Shown here piece by piece: positions 49,577 to 59,318 of a DNA stretch of 64,000 bases. Positions within the stretch are counted from its first letter, which is position 1. Every line of letters begins with the position of its first letter. The DNA comes from Mercurialis annua (taxonomy: Eukaryota; Streptophyta; Magnoliopsida; Malpighiales; Euphorbiaceae), in assembly GCF_937616625.2 (NCBI RefSeq), contig NC_065572.1, forward strand, positions 72,414,653 through 72,478,652, given 5' to 3'. Made by a program: the position numbers and the translations under genes. The notes beneath the pieces were generated by a model. It saw only the letters and a program-made list of their open reading frames with translations, had not been told where the DNA came from and ran no database searches.

Positions 49577-50507
49577 TTAATCATTTATACCTAAGGGTGC
49601 CTGATGTGGAATGCTAGGTTTCCTAATAACTATTCCAGTGTGTCGACCCTTAACTCTTCTACTGGAGTTGACTCCGCCTCTATGCACGAAGTGGGGGTTA
49701 GTCCTAATACCAAAGGATCGACCATTATAGTCTGGATAGAACGCAAGTCCGAAAAAGGTAGGGTCGTACAGGATTGCCATCCCACTCGCGGTCAGCCTCG
49801 ATCTTACGGGCCATCATAGTGAGCGTTCCAAAGTGCTCATGAACATACTCATATAGCTCATCAAACTCGAGTCCCAAACCCCTAACGTATCTACGGTTAA
49901 TTGTCCTATTATCTTCATTAAGGTCTGGAACTCTTTCATCTATGCGCAGAAAGTCAGAGGAATATAGTCCCACTGGTAGTATTCCTCTAGAAAAGGAGCG
50001 CATTTTCCTCCTAACTTGATTCAGAATCACATGCCCCTGACCTTTAGCTATCTCTGTATCCTCTCGCAAATTGTAGTATCTCCGCACATTGGACTAGAAA
50101 TGTTCACTCCGATATTCCTCGACATCTGACTCATCTGATAACTCTTCTTCTTTAAAGTCCTCCTCTTGAGGAACTTCTTCTGATTCTTTCTCTAGATCCT
50201 ACTCTGGATTTTCCTCGGGATCTTCCTCACTTTCTTCACTGTACTCCATTTCAAGCGAGTGAGTTCTACCTCTAACCCTAGAAGAACTATCAATTTCTGA
50301 TACTAACATGAAACCATTATGATATATCTCAGGTGATCTCCTAGCATCTGAGTGTAATCCATTCTGGTGGACTTCAGATGGTCCGCCTATTTCGTTGTGA
50401 AATCCATTTTGACAGATAGGAGGTGCTTCCTCCCATTCCTCTGCAGCATGTGACTGAGCTCCATTTTGCCCAGACATGCTAAAAAAAGAAACAATTCCTA
50501 ATGTCAT
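49577..50507 (-). pseudogene. Broken gag-like reading frame of the LTR element
   Basis: In element orientation a frame opens at 50507 and would run to 49725 but is cut by two TAG codons (at about 50201-50199 and 50093-50091). All three pieces are in the same frame. The part up to 50091 is very acidic (Glu/Asp/Ser) and the part after it is basic and Arg-rich. A second frame (49780-49577) overlaps the end in another register, suggesting a frameshift. No CCHC knuckle is seen. The position just after the primer site is where gag is expected; homology to a known gag is inferred, not shown. Confidence 0.5.
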
Positions 50508-50848
50508 TGACCATCTGAGCCCATTTTTCCTCTCTTAACTTCCATATAACCTTATAAAGTGCTATAAACATTTAACATTCAATCAATCTGTACGTAATTC
50601 GCAAATACGTAATCACTGAATACCCCTTACACAAGTAATAAACACTTAGTTGCCTTATCCGCTCATATACACAGATATTCATCACTTCTTTATTTAACCA
50701 TCTCGGTTCGCGCGCTTTATGGAACTTACTAATAATGCACATATCAATCAAATGCAAACAACTAAGGTTTGACTCTCTTGCTGCAGTAGTTCCTAGGTTT
50801 ACTTACTGACAGAGTATTCAAAGTCAAACAGACATTCAGACACAACTG

Positions 50849-50923
50849 GCAGTGGTAACTAGACCAACTGCTCTCAAACAAACACTGAAACAAACTTGCA
50901 GTGGTAACTGGACCAACTGCTCT
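50849..50923 (-). repeat. 25-bp duplication of primer-site flank
   Basis: GCAGTGGTAACTRGACCAACTGCTCT (plus strand) occurs at 50849-50874 and 50898-50923. The second copy abuts the primer-binding site. One base differs. Confidence 0.85.
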
Positions 50924-50930
50924 GATACCA
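50919..50930 (-). other. Primer-binding site (tRNA-iMet type)
   Basis: On the minus strand TGGTATCAGAGC starts four bases inside the right LTR boundary. This 12-mer is complementary to the 3' end of plant initiator tRNA-Met and is the usual primer site of plant LTR elements. It sets the element's direction. Confidence 0.9.
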
Positions 50931-50934
50931 ACAT

Positions 50935-53293
50935 TGTCACGACCCAAAATATTGAGCCGCAACCGGCGCTAGGGAACGGGAGTGGTAGCTTCGAAACCCG
51001 TAGCAAGCCTTAAATCACTATTAATTTTTCGCAAATAATAAACAAATAACATAAAGCAACAGAAGCAAGTAGACATAACATGTATACACAAACATTTACA
51101 CTAACTGTTCTGTTATCCTCGCGGGCTCTAGTTACCGTACCTCGTACGAACTGGCCTCGCGGTACAATATATATCAGTTAGTGTATCCAACATATCACTG
51201 GCACCTAGTGCCGTGCACAACATATAAAACACGTAGCCTACAAAAACATATAAACTGGACAGCAAGTAATATGTACACTCAATGTGTACTGCTGTCTAGG
51301 CTACGACTCTGTCAACGCGGGACCACTACTGCAGCATTCACAGAAGTCAGAAACTAGACCTACACAGCTGACTTCTGGACTTCAAAATTGGCCTCTAGCT
51401 AGGTCCACATACTAAGCACCTGAAAACATCAAAGGTGAGGGGTCAGTATTTGGGAAAATACTGAGTGAGTTCGCAGTTTACTAACGGTATTATTATAAAA
51501 ACATAGCATCGCATCTCAATAAAACAATAATATAAAACATATAAACATGTATTTGATCCGTGTGAAACTAATATCCTAGCATGCGACACATCTCTCGAAT
51601 AATCATATATCATTCAACCCAATCGTAAATATCAATTGCGAGTCCAACTCGCTGGTGGCCCAGCCACTCGATACGGGGACTTCCAGGCTACACCGTAGCC
51701 GAGTTCACTCTGCGTATCGAAATCATAACCCAATCGTAAATATCATATTCATCAACAGCTCCCAGCTGTGTCAAGTCATTTCTCAATGCAAACATACTAG
51801 ACTGACTCGATACTGGTGATCACACAGCCTATTGACACCCAATAGGTAGCTAGTTTCTTCGGATCGCATACTAGTTCTCGTATATACATTTGATAGAAAC
51901 ATATAATATTTAATCAAATCATCTAACATGCGATGCGTAAAAACAGTATACATATCAATATAAAATAACTTTATATGTATAATACACGAAAGTAAAGAGC
52001 AACTCACAGTGACCGCAATCCAATCACAAATATGGTCGATGAAATGTTATGCCCTTGCTATCCCACGTCTACTGACCTCTCTGCTCGCTGGCACGTCTGA
52101 TAAATAATTAATGTTTAATGATTAGACGTTAATCTCGTATTCCTATACGTATAATACTTTTAAGTTTTAGGGTTTAGTTTCATTTCGATGAAGTTTTAAG
52201 GAGTTTTCAAGGCAATGTGCAGGTGCTGCCTGCACACTGACACTGTTTAGCAAAACGACGATCTCTCCCAATTGAACCGTTGGATCGAGCTGAAATTTGA
52301 CAGACGCTATCCTAAGAGGCAAATCTATAAACTGACCGTTGGGATTTTAAATCTGCCAAATTTTAGGTAGTGTGCGAACGCACACAATGAGTGTGCGAAC
52401 GCACACCCTCAAACTCAGGGAGTGTGCGAACGCACACTCAATGTGTGCGAACGCACACTCATGACAGCCCCCCGGAAAGTCGTTTTCCGGGGTTTTTCAA
52501 CCATCCCGACGTGCTATACATTCAACTAAACAAAACCCGCATTTCGGTTTTCATTAAAACGCTATAATAACTTCAAAAACGTCGAATTCAAACCAATACT
52601 CAATCCTAATACAAAACAGCCCTTTAATATCACTTTTCAACCAAATTTCTTGAAATTTACCTTGAAACGAGGCTTAGGATTGATAGAGAATTCGATTCTG
52701 AAGAAATCGCCGCGAAAATCACTTGAATCGGACGTCGAACGGCGAAACGGCGGCGAAACGACGGTATCGTCGAAAGTTTCTCAATTTCTCTCGAAGTCTC
52801 TCAGCTCTCTGATTCAATTTCTTTCTTTCTTATATCATTTGGCTAAAGTGCCATTTTAGTCCTTGTCCTTTTTGTTTCTTACCATTTATCGTTTAAACTT
52901 TTCAATCGTACGATTTAGTCCATAACTAAATCGATAAACTCTTAAATTATTATTGTTACGTATTATTTATATCCGATAAATAATACGAAGCTCGATATTA
53001 ACACTTTCCCGTCAAAATTCAATATTTCTATTTCCGACACAAAGTGGCTAAATTACCACTTTGGTCCATGTACTTTATTTTTGAATTTTTTTTGACATTT
53101 TTCCTTTTAATTCCAATTCTAAATTTAGAATTGAAATATAACCTTAAATTTTCTCATAATTAATTTCTCAAAACCGACCTACTTGAAACTTATTTACTTT
53201 ATCTTTTCAGAAATTCTTCTGATATCACCATTATGGCGAATCAAAACTGGACACGTGGTCCAATTAGCTAATTAAATATTTTGGGGTATTACA
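50935..53293 (-). repeat. Right LTR (5' LTR in element orientation)
   Basis: Same length as the left LTR and near-identical. The differences I noted are near 50989, 51070, 52042, 52349, 52777, 53070 and 53084. It carries the same palindrome cluster (about 52368-52460). Confidence 0.97.
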
Positions 53294-53307
53294 CAACAGT
53301 ACACTAA

Positions 53308-53689
53308 CATTTTACTAAAAAATTATTAATAATATACTAAAATTAATTAACTATAAATTTAGCAACAGTTTAGCAACAGTTTACTCACGGTTCACTAAAA
53401 ACAAAATTATAAAAAGTATAAAAAGGCCAATAGATTTGTTTACACAAAATAATTCAACTTATAACCATATAAGCGAATGTTCTGCACATTCAAAAATAAT
53501 TTATGTTTTATATGCACAATTCCATTTTACTAAAAAATTATTAATAATATACTAAAATTAATTAACTATAATTTTAGCAACAGTTTACTCACGGTTCACT
53601 AATGGTATTCTAAAAACAAAATTATAAAAAGTATAAAAAGGCCAATAGACTTTTTTACACAAAATACTACAACTTATAATCATATATTC
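53308..53689 (+). repeat. ~160-bp imperfect direct repeat
   Basis: Copy A (about 53308-53469) and copy B (about 53523-53689) share TTTTACTAAAAAATTATTAA, GCAACAGTTTACTCACGG and AAAAAGTATAAAAAGGCCAA, offset about 215 bp. The LTR element inserted just left of copy A, so this is probably an older transposon. Confidence 0.7.
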
Positions 53690-56060
53690 AAAATAAAAAT
53701 TAATACACGTTTACCAACGGGTAACCCAACGTCTACTAACAGTATACTAAAAATAAGGTTATTGGTGTACCATTAGTACACCATTGATTAACTAGCAACA
53801 AAAATAAAATTCAACAACTGTTTACTAACGATTTTATTAATGATATATTCAAAATAAATTTTATTACAAGTTATCCAACGATGTACCCAATGTTGACCAT
53901 TGTTTACCCAACACCTAAAACATTACAATTCTCATAAACATTTCTTCAAACACTTAGAGTGCAGGCTGTGCAGCACTAAAAACTCTAGCCAGAACCACAT
54001 GTACCACCGTCGTTCACAAAAGAGAAAACGAGAAATGAATTAACTAATACCCAAAGCATTGATTCGATTTTAGATCTGAAAAAACTTGACTAAAACGATG
54101 GTGTGTGACGGCAGCAACAGTGGGCTTTGTGGCGACGGTGTGCGACGGCGGTAGTGATTAAAAACGAGGAGAGTATGAAGATGACTCGCGGGGGAAAAGA
54201 AAGACCGGAAATCGTAGTAGCAATTGTAGAAGTGCACTTGCGGTGGAGAAGAAACACCTGGCGGAAGCAGGAGGTCGAGTTGGAAAAGATAGATCCGACG
54301 GTTGTAGATAAAAAAGGAGGAAAATGAAAATGAAATGGTGAAAAATTAGATTTGTCTCAGAACAAAAGAGGGAGATGAAGAAATGAATGTATTTGTCTAA
54401 AATAGAAAGCTTAAAAATAAAACAAAAAAAGAACAAATTGTAATTATAAAAAATGAAAGATAGCAGCTTAATAATATAATAAATTCACATATTATAATAT
54501 TTTATCTAATTAACTCAAAAATTAAATAGGCTTCTTTAAATAAGTAACCTACATGACTATAATTAATTAGATTTTTACTGTTGACAAAAAAAAATTGATG
54601 ACATATTTTTTAAATTTTTAAATTGCACAAATAACTTTATGATATTTGAGGATTACTGTCAACTATAAAAAAGGAAGGAAGTGGTTAAAATAATCAAAAT
54701 CTCCTACAAAATCTCAAAGTATAAATATATAGCAAATAGTATTCAAGAATCTTTAATAATCCTTAATTATAGCAACTGATAATTTGAATTATATGCCATA
54801 AACGGCAAAAGGGTAACCAAAAAAATAAAATGATTAAAAAAATTAAAACAACAAGCATTTGAAAAACAAAAAAAAATCCAGCAAAACAAGAAATTCAAAT
54901 GTAATTTCCATATATAATGGCAAATACATAATTATTCAAATACATGATTCTGAAAAACGAATAACAATTTTTTTAAAACAGCTGTAATTATTTTTTCAAC
55001 AAAAAAACGATTTGATTTTTTTTTTAAATAATAAAATTTTACTAATAGTTATCCAATGGTTAACTAATATGAAAATTAACAAATTTTTTATTTTATAAAT
55101 GCAAGAATGACAACATTGAAAAATTCTGATATGATGGAGTATGGAAGGAAGATCTTTATGTAGACATTGGTTTTACTTTTCAGTTAACTAATAGTATACT
55201 ACGAATCGTTAAAAAATATCAATTTGTTCTTAATAACTTAACATTAAGTTGAAAAATAAAATTAATATGAAATTAACATGCGGTTAACTAATAGTATGCT
55301 ATTACTCATTAAATAGGCACTGTTAGTTAACTATTAGTCACATATTAGTTAATTATAATTAAAAAAAGTAATTATCAATATATATTTATGTTTTATATAA
55401 AAAATCATACAAAGTTAGTTAACTATTAATTAACTATTAAAAAATATATAGTTAACCTTAATTATTTTTACATCATTGCTGATATCCCAATTACAATAAA
55501 AAAGATTCTGTTATAAACTAACTAATAGTATACTAATAGTTACCTAATGGTTAACTAACATGGATACTGACAGTAATTATTTTTTAAAAATGCAGGAATG
55601 ACAACGTTGAAGGTTGTTGTTTATTATAAGATCAAAAGAATTTTAATTAAATACGATGCATAATTCTGAACTCTAAAAGCAATTAATATAAGGAATTTTT
55701 AGAACAATTACCTTGACATTAACGGGCGGAGGAGCAATCGGTTTGTTCTTTTTCACTACATTGACAGTGAAGTTCTCTTTTTCTTCTACATGAACTTTAA
55801 TGTAAAAAAATAAAGATGATTTCAAAATTTTAAAAATGAATTGTAGAAGAAAAAAAATAATCCACCACCGCCACGACCTCCCGCCGACCTCCACGTCCGC
55901 CATCGAATCTTCCACCTCTTCCACGACCGCCATCGTCACCACAGCTTAATGGTTCAATTTATTGGTGCGAGATAAAAGATAAAGAGAGTGAGAGCAGGTT
56001 TTATCAAAATTGAATTTTAGGATTTATTGGTTCATAAGTATTAGGTTTTTCTTTTGGATT
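53690..56060. other. Repeat-derived DNA with recurring GTTAACTAATAGTATACTA motifs
   Basis: AT-rich, with the motif family (G)GTTAACTAA, CTAATAGTATACTA and TTTACTAACG scattered from about 53.3 to 55.6 kb. Two GC-richer islands (about 54120-54330 forward and 55840-55945 reverse) give short open frames of simple composition (Lys/Arg/Glu-rich; Val/Glu-rich) that look like transposon leader or low-complexity sequence, not genes. Confidence 0.45.
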
Positions 56061-56067
56061 AGAGAAA

Positions 56068-58160
56068 ATGGAGAAATCAATGCCGAGAATCTCGGTAGAA
56101 TCTTTAAAATTTTATCTAAATGGAAGATATGAAAATCCTTTTCAATTCCTTCTTACCATATTTTTTAAATTAAAAAGGTATAAAGTTGAGATAATAAAGA
56201 TTATTTTTGCAAGAAAAAAGATGGCCACCGTAATGTTCAAAAATAAAATTTGGACCCGTATGTTTGAGATTAATATGGGCTAAGAAGGTATTTTGTGTGA
56301 TTTTCTCAATTAAATACGGCATTTAGCCTTTATATCCAACTTAGCCCATTCCAGCTTATGTTATAATCACTTGGGCCAGTCTGTCTTATCATACAGCCCA
56401 AGCCTTTGTGGCCGGTGCAAACATACATATTTTGGTAAAACACATTTAGTGACTTTCTAAAAACAATTGGTGGATAAAGTTGTCAAACAAAATATTAAAT
56501 TCGGCTTAAAAGTTCAATGTTTAATAAGTTTTAGTTTTATCAAACATTGTCTTAAATAAAAAAATATATTTATATAACAATCAAAAATTAAAATTTAGTA
56601 GTTGTTAGTTAATTTTGTCATTTTCACATAATCTGTAATAAGTATAGAATAAAAATATATTTTGAAATATTAAAAGAAATAGTTTTTTGCTAGAAGATCA
56701 AAATTGCATATTCGGAATTAATATAAAATTAATATTTATTAAATTTTGATGATAAATTACAAAATAATAAACATAATTTTTTCTACCTTTTAGATAAAAT
56801 TTTAAAGGAAATATTACGAAGAATGGTAGTTTGTTTAAATTTTTTTATAAATAACCCTTAGCTAGTCAAACATTAATTTTACATAAATTGTTAAATTTTA
56901 TAAGATCTATATATTCTATTCTTTTAAACTTTATCATCCAAACATTTTAAAATTGTGTTGCTGCTCCAATATTTTCAGAATTTTAGGCTTGCAAGGAAAT
57001 AAATATTTTTATAAAGTAATATATTTTATCACTTTGTTTATTTTATACAATTTATCTTTTCTCTTACTTTTTTTTATTGAGAGTTTTTTTTTTTTCCAAA
57101 GATAGATTTATTGATGAATATAACAATATAAGAGTGAAAGTCATATCACAATAATTTTTTATATGATCTTTCAAGATTAAGCAACCAATAAAAGACAACA
57201 AACGTGATACAAGCAAAATTAAAAAAAAGTCTAATCATGGATCCGCAAACTTAACACAACGATAAACCGTCGGACGGGGAGTTCGATCTTCTTCTTCCGA
57301 TGAGACGGAAAATCCGCTTGAACCGTTGAAGCGTAGTATTTTTTCCAACCAACTATCTTCATCATCTAGATCTATAAAGTTAAAAGTCACAAACCTCCCA
57401 ATTTTTAGATCTACAAAAACTTGACTTTGAAGAACGATCAAACACTAAAAATTCTTTATAGATCTAAAAAATCAAAGCAAAAGAGGTGGTAAAGACCTTA
57501 AAATTTATTACAACATGATAAAATCAAAAAAACCCCACTTAAAATTAAAGAATTTAACAAAGATTTATTGAAATAAAGACTAGATCTATACTACTTAGTA
57601 ATATGGGCGGAGAGAAGATGATTTTCCGGCTAGCCGGAAAGATCATCTTTTCCCACCCTCAAAAATATGGAGAAAATGGAAGTTCTTTTTAGAGAGAAGT
57701 GAGAGCACAAAAATATTAGAGAGAGAAGTTCTTTTCCTATTGAGAGTTCAAAACTAGAAATATAATTAATCTATTTTCTTTAAAAGAAATTATTTCAAAT
57801 AAAATATTATAAATTATTTAGAATAGTTAAAGATAGTAATTTTCTTAAATTTAACTTTTTTCTTACATAATAAATATATTATTACTTTTACTACTTGAAA
57901 TGTAATAAATATAATTTTTGTAAATAATATAATAAGTAAATTTTTAAAATTCATGCTCCCTCTGTCTTCTTTATAAAGTTCCCTTTTTTAAGCATAGTAA
58001 GCATTTTATGGTATAGTTATGAAATGAGGATTGAGATTTCTGAAGCATTTATAAGATTTTAGCCAAAGGAGTAAGTGTGAAATTCAAAAAGAAAAAGATA
58101 GAACATACTATATAGATATATATATTATACAGAGAAAAAAAATACTAAAATTATTAGGTT
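56068..58160. other. AT-rich spacer, no gene seen
   Basis: No supportable gene. A GC-richer patch at 57235-57440 gives a 68-codon reverse frame without recognisable domains. A single Stowaway-like end (CTCCCTCTGTC near 57956-57967) has no partner that I can find. Confidence 0.45.
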
Positions 58161-58163
58161 TGG

Positions 58164-58329
58164 ATGGGAGCAAGGCCGCCACCACCGCCACCGCCACCAT
58201 TTAACAAGTTTCAATCTCAGAGTGAAGCTGCAAATTTTAAGGTACTTTGTTTTATCAATGCAACGTCATCAACAATTGATGAGTGTATAAATTGAGTATG
58301 TGCAGGTTAATCTTAGTTTAAGCGACTAA
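58164..58329 (+). pseudogene. Possible orphan first exon encoding a polyproline start
   Basis: An ATG at 58164 opens 26 codons with eight consecutive Pro after MGAR, then a Gln/Ser/Asn-containing stretch ending in FK, exactly at a GT donor (58242). A plausible acceptor (GTGCAG ending at 58305) leads to only seven more codons before TAA (58327-58329). It could be a truncated gene copy, a very short gene, or chance. Many small plant membrane proteins start with such a proline run, but I do not recognise this one. Confidence 0.3.
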
Positions 58330-58935
58330 TTGATTGGCATTGTTTCAAATTGGGATTTTATAAATATTTACGGTTACGAGAAATTTTCATAATGGTTTGG
58401 AGGTATTTGTCTTTCTGCTCTAAATCCCGTTCGAGTGTATTTTAAAAAATAATAGTTTTAGATAGTTTTTAAAAGAATTTTAAACGATCTTTTAAAAAAT
58501 ATCATTTGCAACTATTTCTATAAACAATTTATAAAAAGAGCTTTTAACAATTCTAAAATAATTTTTTTAATATAAATTGAGCAGAGCATTTTCATAATTA
58601 AGATAGTACAAATCCAGATATTAAATTGAAAATATTAAGAGAGTGAAAAAAACAAAATCTAAATCGGAGTTTTATTACAAAATAAAATTAAAAATAGAGT
58701 ATTTTTAACAATTTCATTAAAATCTTTCAAAAAAAAAATTTATTAAAAAAAAGCTGAGTTGGCAAATGAAGAAGTCAAAGTCGAAAGCTGATAAACCCTG
58801 ACAAATCTTGCAATGGGGTGAATTTAGCGCCAAATTTCATTTCATCGGAACTCTTGCTTGGATCGGTGTGCTTTTGTTTGTTTCCCAGTCTCGATTAGAG
58901 CATCAAGATATAATCGAAAATCCAGATTAATCAAG

Positions 58936-59103
58936 ATGAGATCATATCCAGACAAAATCAATAATCTATCATCCTCCAATAACCATTATTTAAATTCCCA
59001 TATTTATTGCTATATTCGCCGGTTTTTCCGCACAGATACGGATAAAGATACGGAACTAGAAGAACACGGAGACGATAGATCCGCACTTATTATCTCCGAT
59101 AAG
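58936..59103 (+). other. NiaP first exon, in-frame N-terminal extension or leader
   Basis: Ends at a GT donor (59104). If translated from the ATG at 58936 (or 58858) it joins in frame to the MAEG start in the next exon, adding 56 (or 82) residues. The extension is basic then acidic, without a clear signal. Relatives usually begin near MAEG, so this is probably leader. Confidence 0.45.
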
Positions 59104-59318
59104 GTTTGCTCTCACTAAAATTCCTATATGTACTTCAAATTTTAATTTCCATAGCTCACGAGTTTTTACTGTTAAATATACACCAAATTTTTAAACTCCA
59201 CTACTTGGCGTGTTTAATGCTATATATGAACAGCATCAGCATTAAAATTACCGCATTGTTTAGTGTTTTTATTCGTATTGGATTTGTTAAATAGTTTAAT
59301 TCTTACCGATCTTTTTAG

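Larger units (their letters stand above)
44018..53298 (-). mobile_element. Complete LTR retrotransposon, Ty3/gypsy (Tekay/Del-like ends), non-autonomous
   Basis: Two 2359-bp direct LTRs (44023-46381 and 50935-53293) flank a 4553-bp interior. CAACA at 44018-44022 and 53294-53298 is the 5-bp target duplication. The LTRs read TG...CA on either strand. A tRNA-iMet primer site next to the right LTR and a polypurine tract next to the left LTR fix the orientation as minus. By eye the LTRs differ at about 7 of 2359 sites, so insertion is recent. The interior lacks any recognisable protease, reverse transcriptase, RNase H or integrase; only a broken gag-like frame near the primer site remains, so it must be mobilised in trans. 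The insertion separates the MYB-CC gene from NiaP. Confidence 0.95.

Noticed and set aside
54127..54327. Forward frame with a basic, Glu-rich product
   Set aside because: Simple composition inside repeat-derived DNA, no splice or domain support.
57235..57441. 68-codon reverse frame
   Set aside because: No domains, not joined to other exons by plausible splice sites; lies in transposon-like DNA.
57956..58110. Third Stowaway MITE
   Set aside because: Only one end (CTCCCTCTGTC) is recognisable; no matching inverted end or TA-flanked boundary found.
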